Source: Anthonomus grandis grandis (lineage: Eukaryota; Arthropoda; Insecta; Coleoptera; Curculionidae). From it: DNA of 64,000 nt. The position numbers and the translations under genes are program-made. The notes beneath the pieces were generated by a model. The model had not been told where the DNA came from, made no database searches, and worked only from the letters and a program-made list of their open reading frames with translations. Positions 11,196 to 23,060 of the stretch are shown here, piece after piece. Within the stretch, counting starts at the first letter, position 1; each line of letters opens with the position of its first letter. The stretch covers positions 25,974,227-26,038,226 of the forward strand of contig NC_065546.1 of assembly GCF_022605725.1 (NCBI RefSeq), read 5' to 3'.

Positions 11196-12110
11196 ACTGC
11201 GAAGCTCTGAAGAAAACCAACATGGAAAAGAAGAACTTTAGAGGAATAAACCGTTCCATTGAGGAGTAGATCACATTATAGAAAATTGAAACTATGACAT
11301 CAATAGATGTCTCTCCTAAAAACAATTGATTCCAGTCTATCCCAGCAAGACAATCATTAATTGCTATGTAATCTCCCTTACCAAAATCATAAAAATATTC
11401 CTCATATATCATATCATCAGAATTTTCTGCATAACAAACGTCAAAACTAATTGCTGTATGATGCAAGCTATTCCCAAAAATCTTGTCTATTGCACGTTCG
11501 ACACTAATTAAATCTGAGCTACTAAATACAAGATCCAAGGCAACCCCGTTGGTATTTAAAACCCCATTTACCTGTAAAAAGTTATAGAACCTAAAGCAGT
11601 TGGCCAGAGAAAGAACAGACTCTCTGTCATTCTCCAGACAACCACCAACCACGAAACCAAGATCATCATTCTCCTATCTAGCATGCGGTAAATTGTAATC
11701 ACCTGGCAAGACAAACAAACTACTTGAATATCTACTATATACATGTTCAACGGATTCACAATGGCTTAAATAGGCTTGAGGTGGAGATGCAGATGGTATA
11801 TAAATGCAACCAACAACAAAGCTTTGATTGTCAATTGTAAAAGTTAAATAGATCTGATAAATATCCACATCAACAAGTGGGATACCAATTCTATGTGTAC
11901 ATAAACTCTTTTTAGTCGCAATCAATACACCGCCTCCACGAGCCATTTGACGATCATATCTATATAAATTATAGTTTGGTACTCCAATTTCAGCATCTGA
12001 ATATTCAGATGTTCACCAAGTCTCTGCAATCATAACAATATCATAGCAGCAGCATGTAAGTGCCTGCTGAAAATCTTTTATTTTAGTTCTCATACCACCT
12101 GTATTAGCAT
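11158..12110 (-). pseudogene. LINE ORF2 endonuclease domain (APE-type)
   Basis: The N-terminal part of ORF2 reads DIVMIAETW (about 12030-12050), a stop, YRYDR, ARGGGVLIATKKS, VVGCIYIPSASPP, and GDYNLPHAR (about 11690). The Glu of ETW, the Tyr/Arg block and the GDYN box are the expected active-site elements of an apurinic-type LINE endonuclease. The following segment (11652-11158) is the linker to RT. The frame is broken by a stop after ETW and by shifts near 11660. The domain would nick the target DNA strand. Confidence 0.8.
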
Positions 12111-12149
12111 AATACACGCAAACACCTGAACCAGAAGGGCCATCCCGCA

Positions 12150-12940
12150 CTAAATTATGGTTTGATTCATTTGATTTTGATGAAAATTTATCTTGCGTTT
12201 ATTATTTAACCAAAATTTTTGCAAGATAACCCCTCTAGGCCAATTATCCGGCCTTAAAAAATCATCCCTACAATCGCCGTTGATGCTTATCTTAAAAGAA
12301 ATAGTCTCACCCTTAACTGGCAACAATTCTACTTTAAGGTCCCTAATCTGAGGGCACCGCTTTTTAATGTGCTCTTCAATAAAACCAGGGGTCACTCCCA
12401 TTTTAACACGTCCCAGAAAAAAATATTCCCTATTTACTGAACCTGCGAAATTTTCATGACCTCGAAAGTCCGCTTCTCCTAAAACCAGATTCCGATTACG
12501 ATTTGTATTTGTACGTTTTCGATTTTGTCCCAAAGTAAATCCCTGTTGCAGATGGCCGCCCCCAACATCCGTTGCTCCAGAGTTCCCAGTCCCAGCTCAT
12601 TCATTGTTTATGTTTACCTTGTCATTGTCAAAGTGACGTTTCTCCGCCGTTGCTCTTTTAGGAAACAAAGAAGAAGAGGAAGTTTTAGCGGCATCTACCT
12701 GTTTCACTCTACTTTGAACAGCTGATTCAAAGATATTTCTGCTGTTGGATTGTTTGCTGGCGTTGTGGGGAAAGCGGAAACGGTAGCGGCGGTGTCACGT
12801 TGTCAGGAACTGCCTGGGTATTTAGGTTGTCATTTTTATTTTTATTCTGCAGCAAGAATCTTACTAGGTCCGTGTCACTATCGATGACATTCTTGGCACA
12901 GTTTTCCAGCTTGTTTTGAAGGCGTTCTTATATACCTTAG
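12150..12940 (-). pseudogene. LINE ORF1 (nucleic-acid-binding protein)
   Basis: The 127-aa frame at 12150-12533 contains YFFLGRVKMGVTPGFIEEHI, ISFKISINGDCRDDFL and NWPRGVILQKFW. This pattern is common at the C-terminus of insect Jockey-type ORF1 proteins. Upstream pieces (12534-12940), such as LQNKLENCAKNVIDSDTDLV, continue the protein but with stops. ORF1 proteins bind the LINE RNA. Confidence 0.6.
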
Positions 12941-12960
12941 AACATTGAAAGGCTAGAATT

Positions 12961-13423
12961 AGTAAACAAAAACTTTGTTTGAGTTCAACATGTGCACAGG
13001 GACAAGAGGGGTGTTTTGTTTACAAACATATTTGCCGATTCTCTGTTGTCAAGTCGACGCAAATTTCCAACGGAGGAAATTTTTAGCTATATTTTAACAA
13101 CCATTATAACGTTAATTTAACTTATTTGTGTTGTATTTTATAGGAAAATTTAAAATAAAAAGTATAAATACTACAATTAACCTATTTTAAGAATAAATAT
13201 AATATCCTTAAGCAAAAAAAAAACAAAACTATTAACATTCTTATCCCTAAAACTGCTTCTAAAAAATTTGAAGCGACAACACCGAAGCTTAAGCGCCTGA
13301 GCCATACGCGTAGTGTCATCTGTCAAACGGTTTTTTGTTTATTTTCGGGATTCGTGTATTTTCTTTAATTTTTGGTTTAAAAAGAAAAAAGGCTACATTT
13401 TAGTGTTTTTTTAAATTGCTAGG
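12961..13423. other. Gene-free spacer, AT-rich
   Basis: I see no coding or repeat structure here. The last 130 bp, just upstream of the THAP-like ATG at 13424, could be its promoter or 5' UTR, but no TATA box or initiator is clear. Confidence 0.4.
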
Positions 13424-16100
13424 ATGGCAAAAACTTGTGTCGTTTGTGCCGCATCATGATAAAAAGGTGATTCAAGTCGATCTTTTTACAAGTAAGTACC
13501 GATACTTTCATAACATCACATCATAATAAAAACTTGAATGTGAAAGTGTGCGTAAAATACCAAAATATTAATATTTTTAAACCTAAATATTTTTTTGAAC
13601 ATATTCATCTATCAATAGGCTAAAAATATAATAAAGATATAAAACTAGAATTTTGTCCCTGGTTTTATTGTAATAAATCTTGTAAGATTTTGTTTTTTTT
13701 TTGTTGTTTTGGCAGAAAGAAGCCATATAACCCATGTACCTATCTATATAGTTGTTTTTTTAATATAGATATTAGGTAGATAGATGAAATTACTAATTTT
13801 TTATTGCCTTTAAAGAATTTTGAAACTTATTTAGATATTGATATCTATATATAAAGTTAATTTTGTCTTTCTCTAAAATTTGGTCGATAATTTTTTTTTG
13901 TTTTACCATATTGCAACTTACATACACAATAATATATACAGTGCGTTTTTTTTAATGCGGTACATAGGATTTTACATGTTAAAATGTCAAGTGCATGTTA
14001 GGCACATTTCTACTGTAGTTATAAAAATTGACACAGGCCAAGTTTGGGCTCTTAGCAGCATACTACTCCCAGCTCTTAGAATAAAAATGCTTAAATTTAT
14101 TCTAAACATTAATTTAAAAATTTAAAAATCGACTCTTTTGAAATACACCGTACAATACATGACCACCGGCTACAGACATTCATTAGTTGTCAAATGTTTT
14201 GACATAACAACAAATAAAAGCTCAATTTTTTAAAATTTTTTATTAAAAAATGACTCTTGTTTATACCATTGTAGTAAGATTGAAGATTATATCAGTCTCA
14301 TACCAGGAATTGGCAAATGTATTTACTGGCTTTTATATCCAGATCGCCCAGTTCTACGCAAATCAATTAGAAACTATGTAGTAGAATGATTATCAATAAG
14401 TAGTAGAAAGATTTCTTTTAAGAGTAAACAAAAACCCTTCGTCAAATTTACGGTCCTTAAAAGAATGTGATGTAATTTGTTCCTGAAGTAGCTACTTAAA
14501 ATCATTAAAATACAAATTATTAATTTAATTACTTTATTTTTTTTTATATGGATTTATTTTTACTAAAATTAAATGCTTATTTTGTTAAATAAATTTCGTT
14601 TTTGACATCAGTTAAGTAACCTTTTTGACATTGTCAATGTAATGATGAAATTGCTGGTATTAAATCAATATACGAGGCTATGAAAAAGTGTTTGTCTTCT
14701 AAGATTAAATTTGATTTTTCTAAAAATCTAGCAAGTTTTTAAGAAGAAAAGAAAAGAAGCTAAAGCTTGTTATATTTCTAGAGACCTAAACTTTGCCTAT
14801 GTGAATTTTGGTCTGCAAAGGCTTAGTAAAAATAAACTTAACATGCACTTGAAATTTTACCACGTAAAATCCTATGTACCGCATTAAAAAAACGCACTGT
14901 ATAGTAATTGGCACCACATATTAATTTATTACTGTAATTTTTATTCCTTTTTGAATAATATCAAATACTTACTTATTACTTGACTTACTTGATTACTGAA
15001 TAAATATCAAATACTTATTATAGATTGCCTAATATATGCCCAAAGGGAACAATGGATTTCATTAATGGAAATCAACACAATTAAAAACAACATATTTGTT
15101 CAGATCACACCCTTAGAAGTGATTTCTTATATATTTAAGGAAGATAATATTATCAGTAGCCAGATTTTATTTAAAAAATCAGCTCTACCTTAAAGGTAAT
15201 TTTTTTGTACATATATTTTTCTAGTGTAAAAAAATCGCCACAAAAAGTATTAGTGTTACTCATATAAGCTTTATTTATACCTAATACTTATTAAATTAGG
15301 TATGTGTGTAAAACTATTTTTTTACAGGGATTTCTGATGCACTGGTTAAAAACCCAGCAGCCGATAATTCAGTTAATTTACCAAGTGATTTACCCTTCAA
15401 AGCTGCAGGGGTAGTTTTCCTGAAGAGTGCAAAAAAGTCTTTAGCTTCCAAAATGGTATATGTATAGTAGAAACAGTGAAGCTAATATAGACAAGTATGG
15501 ATAATTAAAATAGATTAATATTCTTGATACACCAAATTTTGTATAATTACAGATCTGATCATTCATCATCAACAATAACTGCATCGGAGGTAAATAGTTA
15601 CCGTGGGGTCTAGGTCAACAATTACTATTTCTCATCCAAGCCGTTTTTGTTTAACTGCTATACATTCCCTAACTCTACCAAGGAAAAGGTAAAAATACAC
15701 TCAAAAGAGACTACTAGTTTTATGCTATGTATCATCCTATTCTATATATCTTATTTAAAAGTGATATAGTATTTTATTGTGTTATATTTGTCTAATTAAA
15801 TGCAATTAATCAAATGTATGATATTACAAAGATTCTTTATAATAACATACATTTTATTGATCAATTGAATTATCATAATACATTTTAATTTTTTTTTTTA
15901 ATTTTGGTAATACTATATTTTTATGTATATTATTCTAGGGTAAAATCAAAATGATATCCTGAGGACTTAAGCACACCGTTTCAAAAGCTAAATCACTTGT
16001 CACCAAATTATGGAAAAAAAAGAACAAAAAATTAAAATTTGAAGATTGCAACAAACAAATTTGCGCCAAAGAAATTAAATTAGATGTCTCAAGTCATTAT
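13424..16100 (+). pseudogene. THAP-domain gene relic (several exons), inactivated
   Basis: The first exon (13424-13492) starts MAKTCVVCAAS, has two in-frame stops, then KGDSSRSFYK, and ends at a good donor (AAG/GTAAGT-like). C-x2-C followed by RSFYK is the start of a THAP zinc finger. A second exon after a TTATAG acceptor (about 15024-15195) has QWISLMEIN and, one frame over, CSDHTLRSDFLYI, which supplies the C-x2-H zinc ligands. Exon-like pieces follow at 15338-15463, 15553-15686 and 15953-16100. The last encodes a Lys-rich helical stretch (SKAKSLVTKLWKKKNKK) like the coiled coil after THAP domains. Stops and frameshifts make it dead. It could be a P-element-type transposase or a host THAP gene. 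An inverted-repeat element sits in intron 1. Confidence 0.68.
13939..14899. mobile_element. TA-flanked inverted-repeat element (Tc1/mariner-type, non-autonomous)
   Basis: The outer roughly 60 bp of each end are near-perfect inverted repeats, starting CAGTGCGTTTTTTT and ending AAAAAAACGCACTG. A TA dinucleotide flanks both sides (13937-13938 and 14900-14901), the classic Tc1/mariner target. The 961-bp body has no recognisable transposase. Short coding-looking pieces occur near 14280-14460 and 14640-14720, but I cannot assign them. It lies in the first intron of the THAP relic. Confidence 0.85.
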
Positions 16101-17170
16101 TAAAATACTTAAGAAATAATAACATGATTTTCGAAAAAGCCCAACATACTACATATTTTATTTGACTTGTAAAAGTACTTGTTTGTATATTACTACTAAT
16201 AAACTATCTAATCTAATCTATTGTACATAGTCTTTATTTTTAGGTAAGCTTTGTTTTTTAGTATAAATTAATATGATATAATAATTGGTATTAGGTATTA
16301 TATAGGTCACTGTTAAATGTCTCAAAACCATTGTACAGGCTAAATACTCATAATAAAAATCTTATAACCTATAAAAAACCTGCAACTCCTTCACAATTTA
16401 AACATCCTTGTGGTTTTAACTCTTTCCGCTGAAGCAATACTGTCCCTTTGAAAAAGTCAGCACCATAGAAATATATATTATGTGATATAAAGTAAGTGAT
16501 GTAAGACTGAGTTTTGTCCAATATAACAATAACGATAAAATTTTGCAAAATGTTAAAAATTTGTGTCTTAAAACATGATTTATTAAGAAATCTATAATAT
16601 TATATTAATAAAATATTTAATTTCCATAAAAATGCTTTGACAAAAATGCTGCCTTTTATTAGGACCTTCCTCTAACGAAGTCCGTTAAAAAAACACATAA
16701 ATAGCTCATAAATGGTAATATTACTTATACTCGTCTCAAACTCTATAATAATTAATAAAAAATTATCAGGTAAATATTTTTTAACGACTAAATATTTTGT
16801 CACTGATAGAGAGTGCTTGTATCGGTGGCATCAACAATGCGATCGAGCGGCGTTGCGATGCCATTACCGTTTTCTCGTTTCTTCGTACTTTATTTTCATT
16901 TATTTAACGTATATTGACTTCGATATAGAGTATCTTATCAAATTTATTTAAAAAAAATGCTTGATATTTTATTAAAGGGGAGCAGTAGTATTGTTTTGAG
17001 CCTTCGGAAACAACTGAAAATTTTTATGATATTATAAAGTGATTTTTGCCATTTCTCTATAAGCATTTGGCATCATTGCATCAGAGATGTTACAAGCAAA
17101 CAAACCTGCCCATAGTTCCACGGCATGCTACTTCTAGCCTTTCAATGTTCTAAGTTCTATACCTTTCCTT
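16101..17170. other. AT-rich intergenic sequence, nothing recognised
   Basis: No coding similarity or clear repeat was seen. A 28-bp stretch at 17137-17164 (CTAGCCTTTCAATGTTCTAAG core) matches 12930-12958 in inverted orientation, so a repeat fragment is present. Confidence 0.5.
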
Positions 17171-17232
17171 TGATACTTCCAAATGCCTTATAAATGAATC
17201 TTTATTCATTTATAAGGCATTTAGAAGTATTA
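17171..17232. repeat. Inverted repeat with 28-bp arms and 6-nt loop
   Basis: Arms 17171-17198 and 17205-17232 are complementary with two mismatches, and the inner 18 bp are perfect. The loop is TCTTTA. It could form a strong hairpin. It is most simply a fold-back inverted duplication at the downstream end of the minus-strand zinc-finger frame. Confidence 0.9.
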
Positions 17233-17520
17233 ATCAAACTATTTGTTAACTGTGTAGACACACCAGAATTACTAGGCTCTCCAGAATTCTCCAAATTGCC
17301 TTCAGAAGTAAACTTATTGAAGTTATCTATACAATCCTTGCACCATATCAAGACCGTTCTAGTTTGAGCGGTTGCACATCTAATCTTTTGCGATGATATT
17401 TTACTACAATCCCTACAAGAAACCTTTTCGCAATTGTCACATCCAAATTCCAAACAAAAGTGTCTTACTTTCCTTAAAATAACAAGCTTATGTACAAAAC
17501 CCGCATTGCATCCCTTCCAT
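17202..17520 (-). pseudogene. LINE ORF1-like PHD/zinc-finger N-terminus (fragment)
   Basis: The frame at 17202-17453 reads CDNCEKVSCRDCSKIS, then a 20-residue gap, then IWCKDCIDNFNKF. The paired-cysteine pattern (CxxC, CxxC, CxxC) resembles the PHD-like finger at the start of ORF1 in many insect Jockey/CR1 LINEs. The coding look extends upstream to about 17520 in other frames. The rest of ORF1 is not next to it. It could instead be a small host zinc-finger fragment. Confidence 0.5.
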
Positions 17521-17779
17521 AGTTGTAAAAACTTTTTAAGAAATGCGTTGGCAACGTTGTAAAAAGACGATATTCTGTAATTTTATCTTTAAACAAAATT
17601 ACAGCTAGTTAAATCAGTAGCTTAGTATTCACAAGCACAACACAGATTGGTAACTTCTAACATCCAGTATTTCTCTTATTTCTGGATCCAAATCACTCAA
17701 TACGATTCCAAAACATGAGCTCACACCACAACACGTCCGTTTGTTGTTATCGATGCGATTTTAGAAATTTGAAGGTAAT

Positions 17780-18460
17780 TTGCAACATGGGCCAACTTTT
17801 CTAGACAAGGAGCCTTTAACTTTACTTAAAACAATTCTTATGATTGTAGATAACTACGAAACAGCATTCAGAAGAGTAACAAATACATACCAAAATAAGC
17901 GTTTCTTGCCTACAAATACACCGAATGCAATTTATAATATTTTTTCAAATAATACTTTTTCAGAATCATTTGCATACTTCAAAAATTCAAGTTTTTCCTG
18001 TAGATCACTCAGATTTTATTTTATTTATTTTTTCAAAAAAATTGATTCATCTATAAAAACTTGTAATAAAAGTTAGTTTTTCCAAAATTTACATTCTTTT
18101 CTTATAGACAGACGCAAGGCAGTTGAATCAGCTCAATATGTTTCATTCAAAGAAAGAAATTCAAAAATGGCTTGTTATTTAGGCAAAGCAATTATAACAA
18201 GCTCTTTCATTACACAACAAAATTTATCTATCTAGTAGTTCAAAGCATAACACTACTTTTACGAAATCTCACATAAAATGTTTTTTGTGTAAACATGTTA
18301 TTTCAAAATGTCAATCATTTTTAGAAAAATCTTTGCCTGAGAGACAAACATTTAAAAAGGACGCAAAGTAGTGCTTCAATTGTTTTTATCTCACATTTTA
18401 AAAGATTGTACCTCAAAATTTAGATATAGAGTTTGTCGCTCTTCTCACCACACTTAACTT
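17780..18460 (+). pseudogene. BEL/Pao gag relic with zinc-knuckle region
   Basis: The frame at 17780-18076 (EPLTLLKTILMIVDNYETAFRRV) matches the Gag segment in which Pao/BEL elements have a NYxxAxxxL pattern. Further downstream CFLCKHVISKCQSFLEKSLP, RQTFKKDAK, CFNCF and the SHHT-type ending reproduce the cysteine-rich nucleocapsid region of BEL Gag. Stops (for example just before CFNCF) and frameshifts show decay. Protease and RT do not follow here; a BEL/Pao pol relic lies 12 kb away on the same strand and need not be the same copy. Confidence 0.65.
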
Positions 18461-19640
18461 CATAATGACTTCCAATCCATTCTTGGTAATAATCTTCCAA
18501 ACCAAATTTCCAATCCTGGTCCCTCCAAACGCTTCGCGTCTACTTTGGTCCGCGGGGACCAGTAGACATTTTTAAAATTTTTGTCAGTACTACAAAAAAA
18601 ATCTCCACAATTATCCAAGGAGTGCCCTAAACACGCAGTGGGAAAGAGACCTGCCGTATCCTCATAAGGCTCTGAGTTCAAACCTTAGCCTCGGCATGGT
18701 GCTCTACCCAACTTTTTCTTTTTTTAGTGCTTCGAAAAAATAAACATCTATAGTAAATACAGACAGAAAAGGCAAGGTCTTATTATATATTATAATAAGA
18801 AATAAATTTCATTTAAATATTACTTACCTATTTCTGGGTATCATGCTTCAGAGAACCATGATGTGTTACAATACGCTCCGCTTTTCAATTTTAGTTTGGT
18901 AAAAAATATTCTCAAAACTTGCATAGATCAAAATTATGTCAGTGTTTTAAAATGTATCGGTAATAAAATCGTAAAACAGATCAACATTGGAAATATTTAA
19001 AAAAGTTGCTTTCCGAAGTGTCCGATTGAAAAAAGTACTAAACTACCAAATAGTTACATCTATTCGGTAGCAATTAAGTTATAAAATTCTGTCTATTATT
19101 AATTTTAATAATATAAAGTGTACCGTTTAACTCTCAGCCATTATTTACAATTTAATTGTTAATTATGCCTAAAAAAACGAATTGACAACTTTGGTATTGG
19201 TTGGAAGGTAAACAGATTAATTCCTTTATGTAAAGCCACCTTAACATGTTTGCATAATTCTGATTCACGTTGCTATCGGGCTTAAGCCATAAAAATCGAA
19301 GAAAAAAAGAAGAAGACGGCCCACTTTCACTTGTCATTTCAATGTCTCTTGTTGGCCCACAAGCATAAACGCCACCGGCAACGGGACGGGAGTTCCCAAA
19401 ATCCAAACAAATGTTGGAAGATATTTTTAGGTCTCCACATCTTTCTTACTTTTCTATACCAAAATAAAATGTAAGTATCACAATTACACACATACAAATG
19501 TTTTTTTTTTAAATTCAGTTTCATAATTACCAATTTTTAGTGAATAATCCTTAAATTTTATGAAAATACATACATTTTAAGGTTATGTCATAATGTTTTG
19601 ATTGTTATATTTGATTTTGTTTTTGTGATTTTAGTGGAGT
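18461..19640. other. Unassigned region with one possible tRNA-like segment
   Basis: No gene was recognised. Around 18635-18690 a segment with GCAGTGGGAAAGAG and GAGTTCAAACC loosely resembles the A and B boxes of a tRNA-derived SINE. I found no second copy or tail, so this is weak. A short minus-strand frame around 19340-19400 (LPSRCRWRLCLWANKRH) is not identifiable. Confidence 0.25.
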
Positions 19641-19648
19641 GCACGAAC

Positions 19649-20056
19649 AATGGTTATGTGTTTTGCACCAGAATGAAAGCATCATAGCGAAAAACAGACC
19701 TGCCATTTCTTTAAATTTCCAAAAGAGCCCCTGGAAAAAGAAAAATGAATGTCTCTGCTAAGGAATACTAAGGGTATTTTTACTAAATCTTTCAATTTTT
19801 GTTATTTCGAAGCTTGATTTTTTTCAAGGTAAATACAGAATTGCTTAGTACAAACATATCTATACCCAGTACAAGCTCGTCCACTTTTTTGAAGCATGGT
19901 ACTTCAAACAGAGAAACTGTCAACGATTTGGTAGAAGGTGAGCCGGTGTCAAATTCCAGTAAGGGACATGATATCAATTTTGCACCAACAGCAGAGCTGA
20001 AATTCATTTTGCTGCAAAAAGTTGGAGGATGTGAAAGAAAAAAGTGCAGAAGTTAA
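19649..20056 (+). pseudogene. Second THAP-domain relic
   Basis: From ATG at 19650 the reading is MVMCFAPE, a stop where a cysteine is expected, KHHSEKQTCHFFKFPKEP, then KEKWMSLCKEY. CxxxxC (second Cys lost), FFKFPK and the Trp-bearing helix are the first half of a THAP zinc finger. An open frame follows at 19799-20056 with a Ser/Thr/Asn-rich sequence (LSTNISIPSTSSSTFLKHG), like the linker after a THAP domain. The histidine part of the finger is missing or in a lost exon. It differs from the relic at 13424, so it is a separate gene copy. Function was probably DNA binding by a transposase or host THAP protein. Confidence 0.58.
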
Positions 20057-20739
20057 AATTAAGTTTTTCATATGAGCACATAAAAAATAGTCATAACAAA
20101 GTTCAGTTGTATACAGGTTTGACATGTAATAAAACTAATTTTTGTAACCCTATTAAGTTAATTAGTTTTATACATTATTTAAATAATAATTATATAGTTC
20201 ACATAGAATAGGCAGAAATTATATGTACATATATAAAATTTTTTATTAAGATAAGGACAACATGTATTAAAGCATAACACATAATATAGACAGACACACA
20301 CGTAATATCTTTATTAAAAATTATGATTGTATGTTATGTAGCATTAGAGCCTAAAAACATTAAGGAGAATAAAGGTCGTTATTGGCAAACGACAATATTG
20401 TTTTCTCTATTTCCTACATTTTTGGTGAAGAGAATAGGCTCTGCCCTAAGACGCCAAGTTAAACCAAGAGCAAAAAAGTTTAGGTCTCATGAGTGTAAGT
20501 GAAGTAAACTTTTCTATTAAAAAGACTATCCAAGATAAAAAAATATGCTAAAAATATTAATGTTCTTCTTTAGCGACATCTAGATATGCTGAATCAGACT
20601 CATCAATTAATTCACTGTAGTACTGGTAAAAGTTATGGCGTATTCACCAAAGTATGCAGATAATCGCTGTATTCAAAGTAATTTCATTTGCCTTTTCAAA
20701 TTATGCTTCAAAGTCAAAACTTCTTTTTTTACCTTACAG
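20057..20739. other. AT-rich sequence, nothing recognised
   Basis: No coding similarity or obvious repeat was seen by eye. Confidence 0.5.
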
Positions 20740-22170
20740 GCCACTCAAAACTTAGTAGAAAAGTTTAATAAGTAAATTTTCCACGATTTATACGTGCCCC
20801 AAGATAAAGGGAAAAGAGGGTCCCATTTATTAGGGTATTGGGATAAGACAGGCGGGTTTTTATGTCGATTTTTTTTATTTGGAAAAGCAATTGTAATAAA
20901 ATATGAAAAGAATTAACAGGAAAAGAATTAGTAATAAAAGAAACTATTAACGAATTGAATCGAAGCTATAGAAGCCGAGATATTAGTAAAAATGTGGGAA
21001 AAACAAAAGAAAACTGGTTTTATCCCACGGTACAATTTTTTTTCTTAAATTATTTTAGACAAATTTTAAAGTTAGCCCTAAACTGGCAATTTTCACTAAA
21101 AAAAGCCAAGAAAAATCGAGGGGGTATGTATACCCACGAAAAATTTCAAAAAAATGGTTTTTATTTTTTTATAAATAAACTCTGACAACTTTTTATAATG
21201 AATAAAAGTTCTTCGGTATATTAAGAGGTATTGGCCAGTCAAAACGAATCGGTTCTAGCTATTATAGAATCGGAGAAAATTGGAAAAAACTAATAAACAT
21301 AAATATCGAATAATCATGAGCCCTATGGAAAAATTTCAATTTTTTATTTTTCTATCCCGTACTACTTCAGAGTACCATTAAAAAAGATTATTACCGATTT
21401 GACTCTAAAACGAACGGAAAATCTATTTCTTTGCATTTTTCGATTTTCCAACAAAATCCGGGTCAAAATGAGCATTTTTTCAAAATATGCTCACAAATGC
21501 TTTCAAAATAGACCCACGAAAAATTTCGAAAACATGATTTTTATTTTTTTTCTAAATTAACTGTAACTCTGATAACTTTTTGTTTCAAATAAAAGTTCTC
21601 AGGAATTTTACGAGATATCCGCATGTCAAAATAAATCGGTTCTAGCTATTATAGAATCGGAGAAACTTGAAAAAAACTGTAAAACATAAATATCGAATTA
21701 TCAAGAGCCCTATGGAAAAATGTCAATTTTTTATTTTTCTATCCTGCACTACTTCAGAGTACCTTTAAAAAAGGTTATTACCAATTTGACTCTAAAATGA
21801 ACAGAAACCCTATTTCCTTGCAATTTTCGATTTTCGAACAAAATCCGGGGTCAAAATGACCATTTTTTCAAAATATGCTCCGAATTCAAAATTTATTTTT
21901 TTCTGGTTAAAGACTAGTAAAAAAGCTTTATGACAAATTTTTCCACGATTCATACAAGTGTCACAATCTGAAGAGAAAGATCAGGTCCCATAAGAAGCAA
22001 TATATTAGGATAGGAAAAAGTGGTTTGTTTCTTGTTTTTTTTTTATTTTTATTTTAAAAGGCAATTATAATAAAATAAAAAAAATTTAAAGGAAAAAAAA
22101 ACGAATAAAAAAATTTATCAACTTATTGAATTGAAGCTATAAAAGCCGTGATATCAGTAATATAGTAAAA
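20740..22170. repeat. Diverged tandem repeat, about 1.16-kb period with 380-bp sub-duplication
   Basis: The segment at 21132-21511 is repeated at 21512-21890 (period 380 bp), sharing TCGGTTCTAGCTATTATAG, GAGCCCTATGGAAAAAT and ACAAAATCCGGGGTC-like blocks. On a larger scale, 20755-20990 is repeated at about 21910-22160 (TTTTCCACGATT, GGTCCCAT, GAATTGAAGCTATA, AGCCGTGATATCAGTA). This gives a period near 1.16 kb. No protein is encoded. It looks like old satellite or a tandemly duplicated repeat. Confidence 0.8.
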
Positions 22171-22690
22171 TAATACAAAAAATACACCTTTTTTTGACAC
22201 CGCATCAATGTCTTTTTTTTCTAAATTGATAAACTATTAATATAAATTTATTACCAATTTAGCAACCCCCACTAAAAGAACCCTAACTAAAATAAAACTA
22301 TTATTACTATTATTTTTTTCCAGGTATTTATACCTTGTCCTAACCTTGCAGCTTTTACTATTATTATAAATATTATCTTTCTTGTAAATGTTCTTAAATC
22401 TTAAAACACCCTGTAGATTAATATTACTATTATTATAAATAATATTTTCCTTATTTATGCCCTCAACCTTAAAACCCCCCGTATAATTCTATTTCTATAC
22501 TATTATTATCCTCATAAATGTTCCGTAATATCAATAGCCTCTGTATATTTCAAATATATATTTATTAATATTTATATTCATTTTATTTATCCTAGTAATT
22601 TATCAAAAAACCCGTTCAAAATTGTCCCCATAATACTAATAATTCATTAATAAAATAACTCATGACGTCACTAAACGAACACAACTCGTT
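22171..22690. other. AT-rich spacer
   Basis: Runs of ATT/TAT-rich sequence with short internal similarity (AAACACCCTGTAGATTAATATTACTATTA versus a second, nearby copy). No gene was seen. Confidence 0.4.
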
Positions 22691-23060
22691 TATAATTGTT
22701 GCCAGACATCCTCCGTCCTTCTCTCAAACCGCTTTTCCTACTCTAACTCACAGAACACAAATATATAGAGAAGTGGTGGTTGCATACAAACTGAAAGAAA
22801 TTCTTCTGATGTAGGTTTTGTAGTCACCAGACGAGAGAGAGATCCTATACTCTTAAACACCAAAATAATATACTCAATGTCACGACTCAGGTGCAACCTA
22901 ATCCGCCATAATGGATCGAATACATCCTGACAATTGACAGCCTCCCCTCCACTCTCGGAGTGAGTGAGAGGGCGATACAAGTCCCCACACTGACAAATCA
23001 GCTAGGGGCCTCTCGCTTGGCAGCGGAAACTGTTGTAACTAACTTGACAGTTTGACGTGT
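22691..23060. other. GC-richer unassigned block
   Basis: This block is clearly richer in GC than its surroundings and contains GAGTGAGTGAGAG and CAGACGAGAGAGAG repeats. The 80-aa minus frame inside it (22738-22980) matches no family I recognise. It could be a solo LTR or a CpG-richer promoter; I cannot decide. Confidence 0.3.

Larger units (their letters stand above)
9179..12960 (-). mobile_element. Jockey-like LINE, near full length, minus strand, degenerate
   Basis: From right to left on the minus strand it carries ORF1 (about 12940-12150), an endonuclease domain (about 12110-11640), a reverse transcriptase (11195-10090), the RT C-terminus (9763-9416), and a 3' end with an AAATA-type tandem tail (9179-9206 on +). 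This is the standard layout of a Jockey-clade LINE. Stops and frameshifts separate the blocks. Its 3' end meets the 3' end of the + strand LINE almost directly, within about 17 bp. The 5' boundary near 12960 is approximate. Confidence 0.82.

Noticed and set aside
18635..18690. Possible tRNA gene or SINE head with A/B box-like motifs
   Set aside because: The cloverleaf stems do not pair convincingly and no tail or second copy was seen.
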